A stretch of 64,000 nt of DNA from Anniella stebbinsi (taxonomy: Eukaryota; Chordata; Lepidosauria; Squamata; Anniellidae), in NCBI GenBank assembly GCA_029215795.1, contig JARDYH010000002.1, forward strand, positions 14,501,001-14,565,000. The letters run 5' to 3'. The first letter of the stretch is position 1, and each line of letters starts with the position of its first letter. Below are positions 22,371 through 34,750 of the stretch, one piece after another. The position numbers and the translations under genes were made by a program. A model generated the notes under the pieces. The model did no database searches. It was not told where the DNA came from and saw only the letters and a list, made by a program, of their open reading frames with translations.

Positions 22371-24534
22371 CCATGAGGGTTGGGATTTTCCATCCCATTT
22401 CTGCATAAGCTGGCAATTGTCATTATCAAGTTAAAGATCTGTATGGAAATGCATACTTATTTTTTTTCTTTTCTTAATATAGCTCCACTATCTGTGATTA
22501 GGAGAACATTTAGAGCTCCATCACACCAGCAGTTTAGTGCACCCTCGCCATGCCTGGTGTGCGTATTTGCAGCACAGTACTCACATGACTCCGCGCCTGT
22601 CCTGCTGACACCCTGCCTCTTCCCCAGCCTTGACCATGTTTTCTTAGAATGCCTAAAGTCTGGATTATTTTTCCTCAGCACATTTTCCTTTGTTGGGGTC
22701 GTGTGCTGTGACAGGAGTCTTGCTGTTGACTTGAATAGATTGTATCAGGTCCTGGCAGGGAAAAGCGAGCTCTCCCAGCAGCTGGCTCCAAGCCTCAATA
22801 TAAAACCCAAACCTTGCATCCCAGGCTGGAAAGCATTTTTAAAAATCATACAAGGCCTGAATCTCTGCAGAGACAGGATTGTACTCCCTCGATGCCCCCA
22901 AAGAGCCAGACTAAAGGGTCATTCCATTTTTGCCCATCAGAAAGGCAGTCTGGTTGAAGTACTCATCTGCCAGGACCTGACTGGAGAGAGAAAGAGAAGG
23001 GGAGGGGTGGAGTGAAACAGAAGAGTGAATGAGCAAATGAGCAAAAGAGCAGCTATTCAGCTGAAAGGGATCATAAGCTTGACATGCTTCTGCCTTAGAG
23101 GTAAAAGAACATGGAGGCAAACCGGGGGGAGGGAATTATGTGTGATGGAGGTCTTAGTTTGGATCCAAGGCATAATACCTCCAAGAAACTATTTTCCGAG
23201 AGGACATGCCATGAAGTTTGGACTGCAGTAAGGTGACTTTCTCAACCCAAGGTAGAGAATTACACTTTTAGAAGTTGCATGATCAGAGTTAAGGATCCAA
23301 CCAGTTGTAGTTATGTATAACAGACTTCTGCAAACATGGAACACAACTCTCAAAACACTACGAAGAGCCAGGAGTGTTTTACACAAATCATTAATGAGAT
23401 AAAAGGTTTAGCAGTTTCTCCAAAGATTAACCAGATTAAGGATACTTTAATTAATGGACTATAGAATTGATAATCATTAGGGGAATGGCTCATGTTAAAC
23501 TTTCAACTAGCAAGCTTGTTACTGCTTATATGTCACTCAGGGCCAGTTCTCCTCTAGGTTAATTACAGCAAATGATGCCAACCCAGATCCTAAAACCTAC
23601 GTGAACTCATTTTTAGGAATGCTTGGCCTATAACTCGTGGGACCTGCAGCCAGGAATGGACTAATCTGTCAGTTTTTGATTCTCTCATTTTCTCCCAGTC
23701 TTAAATGCAATTTATCCCATTTCCATATCAATTTGAGTTTTAAAAAACTTTAAAACTTTAAAAATTTCTGTGCATTTCTCTTACTACGTGCATTTTTTAA
23801 AGTAATTTCCCCTCGTGTATTGCATTTCTTTGAATGCTATTTTCACGAATATACTCAATCTTTTGCACACATTTTCCCCAGGATACACATTTTTGTACAT
23901 ATATTTTGATTCCATCGCAAAATCAGTTGAAGTGTGACTGTCAAAGAATTTCATTTCGCATATAGGTTCAAAAGTCCAAATTAGGTTCTAATGGACTCTT
24001 TATTTTCCAGGAAGCATTCCTCAACTGACAAGCTACTGTTTTTATTGTTATTCTGTTTAAAATTGAACAATTTTAATATGCTGATTTAATCTTTTTAAAA
24101 ATCTTTTTACTGTTTTATTCCTATGTTGACCACTCCAGAATCTATTTTAGATATGGAGTGGTACATAAATATTGTAATTAATAAATAAATAAATACATAA
24201 ATGAAGCATTTTTTAGCTGGCCATGTCCTCCTCCAAGATCTTATCAGCTGCAGGAACTAAGAACGGATATTTTGCCCAGCTCCTGTTTTCCATATTTTTC
24301 CCCAGTGGACACTTAATAGTCTGTGGTTACTGTCTCCTCACCATGCTCAATCCTCATTTTGTTGAACTTTGATGGGGTGAGGGAGTTGGCCCCTCAATGT
24401 TTTTCTCCCAAAATACTTTGTGTTATTCTATAAGACCCATGATTACCCTGAGCAAGCTATTATCTCCCCCTCCCCATTTCTCAGTGATTCCATTGTAGCT
24501 CTAACCCATTTGCTATTTGAGGCAGTGAGTTACT

Positions 24535-24536
<2 letters not shown>
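22371..24536. other. Intronic, no gene supported
   Basis: The 211-codon plus frame 22380-23015 is open but has no recognised domain, good start or splice context; I treat it as chance. 23740-23960 repeats TGCATTTCTTTGAA themes as at 3290-3470. 24140-24200 ends in an (ATAA)n tail typical of a SINE or LINE end. Confidence 0.4.

Positions 24537-24567
<31 letters not shown>
24537..24567. repeat. (AT)n microsatellite
   Basis: 15 AT units. Confidence 0.95.
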
Positions 24568-24571
<4 letters not shown>

Positions 24572-24604
24572 GATTCATTAGGGGGACAGTTGGGACACAC
24601 ATTC

Positions 24605-24785
24605 GGTGGCACAGCACATTCTTTGCGCACAGAAAATCCCGGCTTCAATTTTTGGCATCTTTACCTGTAGCAATCAAGTAGAAAGTGATGTGAAAAGCCT
24701 CTACCTGAGATTCTGCAGAGTCAATGTGAGTCAGAGTATATATTACTGGGCTAGAGAGACCAATGGCTTGACTCAGGAAAAGTCA
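24605..24785 (+). mobile_element. tRNA-derived SINE with CR1-like tail
   Basis: Degraded head GGTGGCACAGCACATTCTTTG, then AAAGTGATGTGAAAAGCCTC, TACCTGAGATTCTGCAGAG and GACCAATGGCTTGACTCAG. The same order, reversed, is at 50345-50525. Confidence 0.65.
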
Positions 24786-24939
24786 ACTTCAGCATTGCAT
24801 CATCATCACCATCATCACATGTATATTCCACCATTTTTGTCCCAAATTTTATATCCTTTGGTCCTCCTCTTCCTCTCCATTTCATTCTCTCAACAACCTT
24901 GTGAGGTAGGTTAGGCTGAGAACCAGTGACTGGCTTAAG
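24786..24939 (-). mobile_element. Sauria SINE 3' part, reverse
   Basis: Begins with (CAT)n, then TTCTCTCAACAACCTTGTGAG, GTAGGTTAGGCTGAGA and CCAGTGACTGGCTTAAG: the reverse of the Sauria SINE body. Confidence 0.7.
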
Positions 24940-26064
24940 TAGGGATGGAAGGACTCACCCATGCTCAGCTTTGCTGTCCTCTTAGTGAGCCACCATTTTC
25001 CGCAACCATGGTGGCTTTTCTGGTAAGATAAGGTTGCATCAATGGCGGCTGTAAAGGGGCCATTTTTTAAACATTACAGGCGGTGCCAGCTGCTGGGTGC
25101 TCACCAAGCTGCGGAGTGCACAATTAGTGGGTCTACAAGCACCCCATGGCTCTGCTAGCAGGGTCTGGGAAATCAAGTGTGGGGGAGTCCATTGAATTCC
25201 ACACTCTGCCACTCCCATGGACTCTTCCAACATCTCTAACTCAAAGTCTCTGTGATGACCCCCCACCTTATACTGCTCCTTTACTCCTCTTCTGAATCAA
25301 AGGACCCAGCTAAGATATAGGTGTCGAGGGGTTTGGAATGCTGAAACCATCCCTGTGATACACCTCTCTCTTCTCAGGTGCCACAGCTGTACAGCTCAGC
25401 ACCCTAGCCCCAAAATCTCTCTTCCGCTGCCACCAGCACCCTCCTCAGTTACTCCCACAGACCACGCCAGTTGAATTAAATGGAATTTATTAACAAGAAG
25501 TATGTTCATGTACAAAAGCATAATGGTTTCCTCAGTTCCAAAAGTGTGAAGGTTACAAAGGCACAATGCATAATGGTTTCAGTCCAGTATTCCTCTTAAA
25601 CGTTTCAAATAGAACATCAATAGTTCACCTGCCTACTCTGCCCCTTCTAGGCTACACTGCTCTCCTTCCCACACACTAATCCACCAAAATAACAACACAC
25701 GTTGTTCCTTCCTCAAACTACCCTGACAGATCTAAACCCAAATCACTCTAATCTCCTCCTGATCTTACTCATCTCCTCCTGTCTCCCTCCCAGCACTTCA
25801 ATATATATCTTCACTCAGTCAGCTAACTCCTCCCATTCTCTCTCTCCCAATCAATCCAGGCATCCCAAACAACCAGCCAATCAGCACTCACCCTCACATC
25901 CTGGTCATTCACTCCCCCTCCCTCTAGGGTTAACACTTACCATCCAGGTTCCTGCAACATAAACACAGTGAGTACATTTGTAAGCAATAAACATTCATAA
26001 TAAAACAGTAAATATTCTAAGCAAATTCAAACTACATACATTACGGAATAGACATAGAACATTC
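24940..26064. other. Intronic, with an LTR-like AT/CT-rich stretch
   Basis: About 25290-25956 is CT-rich with TGGAATTTATTAACAAG, where minus-strand AATAAA-type signals occur. It resembles the layout at 33170-33650, 41220-41900 and 45170-45770. All may be reversed solo LTRs of one class, but I found no matching ends or target duplications. Confidence 0.3.
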
Positions 26065-26156
26065 AAACATCACAGTCACCCAGTGGGCTTCATGGCCATG
26101 TGGGGACTTTAACCTGGGATTATAACACTTTAACCACTAAACCACGCTGGGTCATA
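26065..26156 (-). mobile_element. Sauria SINE 5' part, reverse
   Basis: AGTCACCCAGTGGGCTTCATG and AACCACTAAACCACGCTGGGT are the reverse of the SINE head and early body. Confidence 0.75.
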
Positions 26157-27366
26157 ATACTTTCCTATCCATACCTAGGGATGCCATGTGGGTGCCTTAA
26201 TAGAGCCTACAATTTCTTATTTCTTTTCATGTTCTGTGTTTGTGTATTAATCTACAACAGCTGGGATCATGTCTTATCCAGTGGAAGCTGGTGGCTCTAA
26301 AGGAGCTATCCAAAGTGCTGAGCCCTATCCTCCGAACAGGTTCCGTGTCTTGGAGAGCTCCTTTAGAGTTCTGGCTGAAACCTGGGGTGGATTCACCACC
26401 CCACCAAAATAGGAGCCAAGAACCTCCACTGCCTTGTAGTGTTAAACATATTCTGCTGGAGAATCCATGATTCCCATGCTTGCAGTGGGTCTCTCTCCAT
26501 GCCCAGGTCAGTGTTCCGTGCTTAGCCCCAATTCTGATCTACAAGCTTTGTTGACATTCTTGAGCTCTCTTTGATGGCTGCCCCCATTTTATGATATTTT
26601 AGCTTACTGGGAACAAAAGTCACTGACGAGAAAATTCTCCTGTATTTGCAAAGATACTAGTTTATGGTGATTTACCTGCCATTGTACCATAAATGTAATA
26701 TCCCCTAACCATATATTGTTGAAGTCAGTATAGATCTGAGTATTTGTTGATGTTTTCTTGGACCCTTGTGCAAACTCCTATTATCCAGTCTCTCATTCAC
26801 CCACTGAAATAAACCTGGATACAGTAAATAGCCACAATCCAGCACAGAGCCACATACATTCATATTCATTGAAATCCACACATTTAAATTCATAAACTCT
26901 GTGCTAACTTGTGGTCATTTTTTTTAACCGTTCCTCCATCATTACAAACAGCAAATAGCTATGTTCCATCATTTTCAGTGCTCTTACAGGGGGCCCAGCA
27001 GCTCAAATATAGTGGCTATTTTTTTGCTAAAACACTTGAAATCCAACATAAAAAATGGATAACATGAAACTGACCATGGAGCTGCCCAATTCACAAAAGA
27101 AAGTTATTTTGCTTGTGGCATAAATATTCAGCCAGAAAAACAAATCTGATGTTTACTGGTCACACTGAGTGACACCCAGCAAGTCAACAAAGCAGCATAA
27201 AAGCTGAGAAAACTTAGATATGTTTTAAAAAAATGTTTGTTTCAATAATCCAGTCCAAACATAAGAGTATATTATAAAGCCCAGCTTCAGGGTGAAGGCC
27301 TGGTCTGACAAAAAGAAAAGAAAAAGCCGCAAACAAGATACAGCTAAAGTTTGGGAGGATTTTAAG
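26157..27366. other. Intronic, no gene
   Basis: Contains CTAAAGGAGCTATCCAAAGTG at 26296, shared with 14099. Otherwise unassigned. Confidence 0.4.
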
Positions 27367-27408
<42 letters not shown>

Positions 27409-27495
27409 GGTTCAATCTAGTGTTAGTCTAAATGATGTTCCATTCATTTCTGTGGGCCTGCTCTAAGTAGTCCTAACATTGGATACAATCCCATA
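27367..27495. repeat. (AAT)n microsatellite and adjacent dispersed repeat
   Basis: 14 AAT units to 27408, then TTCAATCTAGTGTTAGTCTAA ... TTGGATACAATCCCATAG, a diverged copy of the 6679-type repeat. Confidence 0.75.
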
Positions 27496-27732
27496 GTTAT
27501 TTGTGCTCTTATAAATGGCTGCTTAATTTCAAATATCTCTGCAATGGAAGTGTAAAACAAATCTCCTTCCATCAATGGTGTGATACGATATGGGGAATAT
27601 TAAAAACAGGCAAAGTAGCATCTCACTTTGAAGCAGAATCAAGTCTCCCCCCCCCCCTCTTTTTCTTTTGATGCTCTGTATTTATGTATTAATATACAGC
27701 AGCTGGGATCATGTCCTATCTTACACTTAATT

Positions 27733-27812
27733 CTAGGAACAAAGGAAGAGGCCCTACCCTGAGTCAGACCATTGGTCCATCTAGCTTAGTACTGACCACA
27801 CTGAGTGCCAGT
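27733..27812 (-). mobile_element. SINE/CR1-like tail, reverse
   Basis: AGGAACAAAGGAAGAGGCCCT, GAGTCAGACCATTGGTCCAT and CTAGCTTAGTACTGACCACA are the reversed 3' end of the tRNA SINE with CR1-like tail. Confidence 0.65.
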
Positions 27813-27834
27813 CTTGGGGAAACTGCATTCCCCC

Positions 27835-28100
27835 CTTGTGCACCAATCGTAGCATTGAGGGTCTTCTTAAAGCCTTGATTAAAAGGGCCTTTAAGGCCCC
27901 GATTGGCATGGGGGGGAGGCAAAGTGCACTTTCCATGGCCTCCAGAGAGGGTGCAATTCACCTGGCACGCCACTACATGCCTTGCTTACCTCCCCCCATG
28001 TGCCAATTGTGATCTTAAAGACCCTCTTAATGTAAGGTTTTAAGAGGGCCTTAAAGATCCTGATTGGCATGGGGGGAGGCAAAGCATGCTTCCCGTAGGC
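27835..28100. repeat. Two fold-back units in direct repeat
   Basis: Each unit pairs CCAAT(C/T)GT.GCATT/ATCTTAAAG on one side with CTTTAAGG/CTTAAAG..CC.GATTGGCATGGGGGG on the other. The second unit (about 27990-28085) repeats the first (27840-27925), with GATTGGCATGGGGG and GAGGCAAAG in both. Family unknown. Confidence 0.55.
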
Positions 28101-29769
28101 CCCGGATAATGCTCTTCGCTGAGCGCTCTGCCAGCCCAGCTGCCCAGAACAGGGTCACCTGAGCAGGGCTCGGTGAACTCCAGTCCCTACTGGCACCGGC
28201 TCCTCAGGCTTTCAGACAGGAGATTTTCCCAATCCTTCTACACAAGGTTAAACTGGAGACCTTCTCCATGACTGGTAGTCTTCACCATGGCAGGCCAGCA
28301 AATCATCATCATCAACAACAACACATTAACAACAGCAATCCAGAGTTCGATCCCAGCACCGGTGCTTAGCAATCCTATCTTCGGTAGGGATGGAAGGACC
28401 CATCGGCAGCCATCCTTGTTGGGTGCTGCCAAGCTGCTGCTATAGCTGCCTGCTCCCGCTCGCTGTGCTGCACAAAATGATGGATAGCCTGGCGAGTGCC
28501 CAATGAGTGCCATGAGAATGCCCATATTCTTAGTGAGCCACCATTTTGAGCTTCGGATATCTGGAAATCTCCAAGCCGCTATTGAGGGGACAGGCAGCTG
28601 CCATGGGGGCTCACAGACTAGGGGTGTGCCCTCTGCTCTGAAAGTCCAAAGATTCAACGGAGCTCTGACAAAGCTTTGACTTTGTGGAGCAGAGAGGGGG
28701 ATGGTTTAAAAACTGTTGAATACCTGCATCACCAGAGCTTTGTTCCGTTTTCGGATAACTGCTGCATTATAGCCTATGGGAATCAACAAAACTGCTTACA
28801 ACTCCTTCATTTTTAAAGATAAAGAGATGAAATTTGGCACCATGATTGCTCTTAAGTAGGGCTTTATCCATGCAAAGTTTGAAGCAGATCTGTTAATGTC
28901 TTGATTTTTAGGGGGGGGTTGTTTTTAGTCCCCTTAAATTGCCCCCCCCCAAACATACACACACCTACATACCATCCTCTGTGATTTTGTGTTAATTCAC
29001 TCCTGCACATTTATGGAGGGGACTCTTATATTTTACTTTGCTGATGCACAGCTGTACATCTTCAGTTTATAAAAATAGAGGTTTGCTGGTTCCTTGACCA
29101 TTTGCTCTAACGGGGTGAAGATGTGCATTTTTTTTTTTAAAAAAATCACATTTCCATGTTTTATTCAATGGGGTGAGGAGTTGTGTAATTTTGAAAAATG
29201 CCAACTTTTCCTTTTCGAACAAATGGAAAAAAAAACAGGTCACAAACAAGAACAGGAGAGCGTTGAACCAAGCTTTGAAGTAAAGTTTGCAGAACTTCAG
29301 TGAGCTCCAGCATCCCTGATTCTCCCATCCCTCAAGAAGTGTTACTTCCAATAGACATCTGTAGGATACTTCGTCAATTGCCATAGTACTCATGTTGGCA
29401 TTATATATTGTAGCACTGTGCTTGCGGTGTTGAAGCATCACCACTACGAATGCATGTGTGGAGGGGGATAAAGCGATGCAAACGATCAAGGAGCTGTTTC
29501 CCAACCTTGTAATTGCTTGCTTTGGAATACACATTTGTAAAACTCAAGCGTATTATGAATCAAACACCATTTCCCCCAGAAGCATTCTCCAGTGATGCTT
29601 GTAAGTGCTGCTGACCCAGTTCCAAATTGAAGTGAGAGGAGTTTACACATCCCTAATAGAGTTAGGTAAGGAGGTGACAAAAGGGAAAGAGAAAGGGTTG
29701 ACATGTGGGCAGTTATTAGTTTCTAGTGGAGAGGGAAATATGTCCAAATTCAAGTCTGACAACACTTTC
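28101..29769. other. Intronic, possible degraded TAGGG-ended transposon
   Basis: TAGGGGTGTGCC at 28619 and CACATCCCTA at 29649-29658 could be inverted ends of one 1-kb element, but the flanks show no 8-bp duplication. No gene. The 155-codon minus frame 29067-29534 has no known domain. Confidence 0.35.
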
Positions 29770-29770
29770 T

Positions 29771-30495
29771 AAGAACATAAGAGCCATGCTGGATCAGACC
29801 AATGGTCCATCTAGTCCAGCATTTTGTTCACACAATGGCCAACCAGCTGTCCACTTCAGGGACCCACAAGCAGGACACAAGTACAACAGCGCCCTCCTGA
29901 CCATGTTCCCCCAGCAACTGGTGTGCATAGGCTTACTGCCTCTGATATTGGAGGTAGCACATAGCCATCAGTACCAGTAGCCTTCTCCTCCAGGAATTTA
30001 TTTAACCCCCTCTTAAAGCCATCCATATTGGTGGCCATCTTGTGGTAGCAAATTCCATAGTTTAACTATGTGCTGTGAAAAGAAGTACTTCCTTTTATCT
30101 GTCCTGAATCTCCCAAAAATCAGCTTCATGGGATGACCCCATTGGGTTCTAGACTTTTGAGAGAGGGAGAAAAAATGTCTCCCTATCCACATTCTCCACG
30201 CCATGCATAATGTTGTACACCTCTATCAGGTCTCCCTTTACCTTGCTTTTTTCCACGCTGAACAATCCCAGCTGTTGTAACCTTCCCTCATGCTTCAGTC
30301 CCTTGATCATTTCAGTTGCCCTTTTCTGCATTATTATCCAGCTCTGCAATATCTTTTTTTGTTTTGTTTTTTAGGTGTGGTGATTAAAACTGAAAACAGT
30401 ATTTTGGTAATACTTGGAATTGAATTATTTTGCCCCAAATTGCATCGCTTTATATTTGCTTACATTTAACTGCATTTGTCATTTGCATGCCAAGT
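29771..30495 (-). mobile_element. CR1 LINE 3' end with ORF2 remnant, reverse
   Basis: Reversed CR1 3' end (AGAACATAAGAGCCATGCTGG, GGTCCATCTAGTCCAGCAT). The minus strand reads QKRATEMIKGLKHEGRLQQL and FSVEKSKVKGDLIEVYNIMH at 30149-30349. Upstream sequence with GCTTACATTTAACTGCATTTG continues CR1 ORF2. Frameshifted and 5' truncated. Confidence 0.9.
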
Positions 30496-31639
30496 CAGGC
30501 AAGCGGTCGGATCCATGGACCGGTATCTGCTGGGCTGAGCCAGCAATTTCTAGCCAAGCTTCAAGACCCAACCAAACACCCATGGCGTCCCTATCTACCA
30601 GTACATTTTGTGCATCTAATTGAAATTCTTTAAAATCCTTCAAAATTTCTACAGACAGATCCTTGAATATTGCCTTAGGCAAAATTCAGTGGCAGTTTTA
30701 TTTGGGGCTATTTAATTATACAAATGACTTGCATTGAGGGAGATGAATTTTACAATTTTCATCTTTGACTCCTGCCTACGGGATATCCCCCCCCCCATTT
30801 TCCCCCATCTAGAAATGATAGACATCTTTTCAATGGTGTAAATTGTATTGGATCTCATTTATTATGTTGAACCTACACATCAGGTAAATCAGACTAACAA
30901 ACGTGATAAAAATAGACTAAAATTACTCTCTCTTTTTTAACTTGTGGTTTGAGATAACTTCCCCAGCTTTCCATTATAAGAGTGTTTCTTAAATGTATAT
31001 AATTAACACCAATTTTCTCCCAGTAGGTTCTTCTAAATCAGACATCTGAATTACACATATTTTCTCTCTGGAAACAGATTTACTTGAAACTTCGCATCAA
31101 CATTATTACTTCCACTGGGATTTCCTGCTTACAGTTTTTCAAAAGATGAGAGTTGCATCAGCTGGAAGGAAACCATTTAGACAATCGTTTCTCCTATAAA
31201 TTAACCCTAACTGTAAATTACATTTATTTAACAATACTGTAAAAGACCAGGTCCTTTTCTGTTGCTTCTGCATTGTATTCCTCCAGGACTCAGAACTGCC
31301 AATTCATTAAATGTTTGCATTTATTAGGTCTGAAATGGATCCAGCACTAAATGCAGAGTCCTTTCCCTGCAGTGGACAATTAATTTTCTGCAGAATTCTC
31401 AATAGGATGCATCAATTGTGTAATAATGCATAGGGATGATATATTTAGGACAAGATGCAGGGGTTCTATCAGGCAGAAAGACTAAGCTGTTCCATTAGGG
31501 TTTTGACCCAGACACAGAACATTACTACATATGCACTTCGGAGGGGGGGGGAAATCTACCACCAGATCATACAAGACTCAGGAAAAAAACTTTATAGAGG
31601 ATGATATATATGGCTAATGGTGATGCCACATCTTGCAGT
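30496..31639. other. Intronic; 31000-31440 unique-looking
   Basis: No repeat recognised in 31000-31440, which has moderate complexity and words such as GCTGGAAGGAAACCATT. It is a weak candidate for conserved non-coding sequence. Confidence 0.3.
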
Positions 31640-32484
31640 CTATTATCCGATTTCCGATCTCACCGCTGGATCGGCCGATCCAATCCGAACCGATCCGAAA
31701 AGGTTCCGATCCAGTTCAGATGGATCGGTGGATTGGCGGGTGCCAGCGGGCGCCCGCCGATGGAAGTGGGCAGCGGGGGGGGCTTCCCTAGCGGGGCTGT
31801 CCACAGCGCACTTACCTTCCAGGGATGTCCGCTCCCGTCCGGCACCGGCTGCTACTGCGAGCGAGCTTCACGGCCTGCTCCAGGGTGGCGCGCCAGGACA
31901 TCACCCGGCACGCCACCCTGGAGCAGGCCGTGAAGCCCGCTCGCAGTAGTAGCCAGCGCCGGACGGGAGCGGACATCCCTGTAAGGTAAGTAGTGGCAGG
32001 GGGAGGGGGCTTACCCCCCCCGGGGCCATCCGCTTCCATCCGCTGACACCCGCCGCCGCTTCCATTGGTGGGTGCCAGCGGGCGCCCTCCGATGGAAGTG
32101 GACAGCGGGGGGGCTTCCCTAGCGGGGCTGTCCACAGCGTGCTTACCTTCCAGGGATGTCCGCTCCCGTCCGAAGCGGACTGCCCCGGGGGGGGTAGGGA
32201 GCGCTGGGGAGGGGGCTTACCTGCCAGGGCCATCCACAGCGGATGGCCCCAGGGGGGGAGGGAGTTAGGCCCCCCCTCACCCACCCGCCACCATTTTTAC
32301 CTCATAGACTTGCAAGTCTATGGGGGGAAAAATGGCGGCCGATCCAAAAATTTTCGATTTTTGGATCGGGATCGTACTCGATCTGGTCCGGGGGGCCTCC
32401 GATTTTGTCCGATCCGATCCGTAACAAAATTTGAGGTCACGATCCGGGTCCTGATCCGATCCGGGGGGTCCGTGCACACCCCTA
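31640..32484 (-). mobile_element. GC-rich hAT-type transposon, third copy, reversed and truncated
   Basis: The right end GTGCACACCCCTA at 32472-32484 is the reversed TAGGGGTGTGCAC terminus. The other terminus is missing: the copy starts inside the subterminal part (TTATCCGATTTCCGATC). It has one palindromic module centred at about 31900, with outward donors cutting at 31815/31816 (minus) and 31985/31986 (plus), both about 85 bp from the centre. The YY1-like palindrome region is at 32296-32340. No intact target duplication. Confidence 0.85.
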
Positions 32485-33169
32485 CTGGAAAATATATGTG
32501 GGGGAGAATCGAATGAAATGGGGGACAGTATGCTAAATGATACATACTAACATAAATTATATATATTGTTGCAAATTTACTTACAGAATTATTTGTGTAT
32601 TTTTCCATGTAACGTATATATATATATTCCATCTGTGAATGGATGCTGGAATGAACAATACTGCACAATCCATAAAACATACATAGGACCGATTTTACAA
32701 AATCCAGATGTCCCTAGAGCACAGTCCTTTTGGCTCTTAGGGCTAAATGTAATACTGACTTGGGGACCGCATGCATAGACATCGTATGGACACATTCATG
32801 TCTACAAATGCACATGCACACACAGGAACACATCCCAGCAATCCAGATCCAGGTTGCTCTTTTCTTACTGTTACTAGCAAGGAAAGAGTGATCAGTTTCA
32901 GGTTGTCTGGGGGAGAAGCTGGAGAGAAGGCTAGCAGTCAGTAGTGCCATGATTGCTGAGGGAGGAGAGCAAGGCACCATGGAGGGGCACAATTAAGGCT
33001 TTGGGAGCCGGGTTGTGAACCCCTGGACTAGTGGATAGAATGACAGATCTGGAGGGCCACCATAAACAGGATCAGAAAGCATCCTTCCTATGGAAAATGC
33101 CCATACTTAGACAGAAGGCAGCTAATGGCTGTTCTACACATTCAGACAAAGCACATCTGTCAGGGTTCC
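32485..33169. other. Intronic, no gene
   Basis: AT-rich with a short TATA run at 32617-32628. Nothing recognised. Confidence 0.4.
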
Positions 33170-33650
33170 ACCTATGACCTGGACCCCACAACCAACTTTT
33201 TAATGATCTCTTGCCTCCTTAAGAGTCCCACCTTCCTTCTATTTACCTTCCCTTTCCCAGTAAGGTGGGGTGAGTGACACACCAGACACTTGTGGCTTAA
33301 CACAACAATTTACTAGTGAATTAAAACAACCAAATTGCAATTAAGGTTTATTTAGTCAATAGAACAGAGTGATACAAAAGGCATTAAAAGAAAATAAAAG
33401 TCGCAAAAATGCACATTCCTTTACCCTAAGCTGCACCTAGACTTCTTCAAGCTTCATCTTTCCGCTCTGGTATTCCCTGGACCTCTCACTCTTTCATACC
33501 ATCTTCCCCCAAAACAGAAGGTACTGTTTCCATTTTGAAGAAATGAATCTTAACTGGAGAAATGAAACTCCTCTCTGGGATACGCCCTCCCATCAGAAAA
33601 CCCCCAGACCTCTAAGGCCTGACCATTTTTTTACCTTGCCTCAGTAGGTT
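33170..33650 (-). mobile_element. Possible reversed solo LTR
   Basis: Begins TGTCAGGGTTCC. It has CTTAACACAACAATTTAC and a TTTATT (minus AATAAA) in the layout seen near 25.3, 41.2 and 45.2 kb. No matching end or target duplication was found, so this is weak. Confidence 0.3.
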
Positions 33651-33666
33651 TCAAACCTTCAGAACA

Positions 33667-33725
33667 TTCTTCTTCTTCTTCTTCTTCTTCTTCTTCTTCT
33701 TCTTCTTCTTCTCCTTCTTCTTCTC
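33667..33725. repeat. (TTC)n microsatellite
   Basis: About 19 TTC units with one break; the (GAA)n tail of the adjacent minus-strand LINE. Confidence 0.95.
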
Positions 33726-34045
33726 ATCATTATTTTAATATAGCATCATCAATGTACATGGTGCTGTACATAGTAAAACAATAAAACAGCAACGCCCTGC
33801 CACATAGGCTTACATTCTGATAATATCACAAATAAAACAATAAAAGGAAGGGAATGCACCAAACAGGCACAGGGGACAATAAAACTAGCAGTATAAAAGT
33901 AAAATCAACATCAAGTTCTAAAAGCTTTAGAAAAAAAAAGAAAGTTTTCAATTGAGCTTTAAAGACTGCAATTGAAGTCGTGGTCCGCAAATGCTCTGGA
34001 AGAGAATTCCAGACATAGGGGGGGCTGCGACAGAAAATGGACAAG
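33726..34045 (-). mobile_element. L2-like LINE 3' end
   Basis: The minus strand reads YVWNSLPEHLRTTTSIAVFK and AQLKTFFFF, the usual C-terminus of L2-clade reverse transcriptases (WNSLP...FK..LKT). The 3' region has GTACATGGTGCTGTACATAG reversed, and the (GAA)n tail lies beyond. 5' truncated. Confidence 0.8.
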
Positions 34046-34478
34046 GCCGAGCAAGAGAAATAGAGACCCTTGGGTGGATAAGAAACATAACATTCTATGT
34101 ATCCTTGCAGTTGTTACTGAGGAGACAGGCAGAGCTCAACATGGAATGCCATTTTTGAGGGCTGCTTTTTAGGACACTAATGTATAGCACAATGGGTGGT
34201 GCCCCTTGTGGAACTAGGGATGGGTGGATCCATCGATTTTGATCTTATCAAAATCATTGAGGTTGTTTTGAGGTCAGCCTCCTTCCATCCCATTTCTGCA
34301 TCTCCTTGCCATTTGTTTATTTAAAAAATCTGTATGGTTATCCATATGCCATTTTATGATGTATGCTTTAATGTACACATTTTGGATGCATATACCCGTG
34401 TACTAAAGCGTGTTTGTGTGCATGTTGAAAATGTAGCTCTGTATTGATCATTCTGGTAGTGATTCTATAGGGATTTTG
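34046..34478. other. Intronic, includes a TAGGGATGG transposon end
   Basis: TAGGGATGGGTGGATCCATCG at about 34213 looks like one hAT-type terminus. Its partner is not located. Confidence 0.35.
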
Positions 34479-34553
34479 GCTGGAGATTCCAGGGACTAAA
34501 CCTGAAACCTTCTGCATTGGCAGCAGGTGCTCCATCACTGAATTAAGACCTTT
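34479..34553 (-). mobile_element. tRNA SINE head fragment, reverse
   Basis: GATTCCAGGGACTAAACCTG, ACCTTCTGCATTGGCAGCAG and CTCCATCACTGAATTAAGACC are the reversed tRNA-like head. Confidence 0.55.
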
Positions 34554-34703
34554 GTTCCCAAGCAGAAGCTAAGTTCTCTCTGCCCTAGGCTGGACCCTGC
34601 AGTGGCATGCTAGCCTAGGGATCAGTGATATTTCTATTTGGTTTGTTTTCGTAAAAAGAAGTCGCCCATCTGCTTCATCCTCTTCCCACAGTTTGGTCTT
34701 AAT

Positions 34704-34705
34704 TT

Positions 34706-34749
<44 letters not shown>

Positions 34750-34750
34750 T
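34704..34750. repeat. (TTTC)n microsatellite
   Basis: 11 TTTC units; the (GAAA)n tail of the adjoining minus-strand LINE. Confidence 0.95.

Noticed and set aside
22380..23015. 211-codon plus-strand frame
   Set aside because: No domain, no splice-bounded exon, no similarity to DCC or another family I know.
28619..29658. Single 1-kb hAT element with TAGGGGTGTG/CACATCCCTA ends
   Set aside because: Flanks do not share an 8-bp duplication, and the two ends may belong to different elements.
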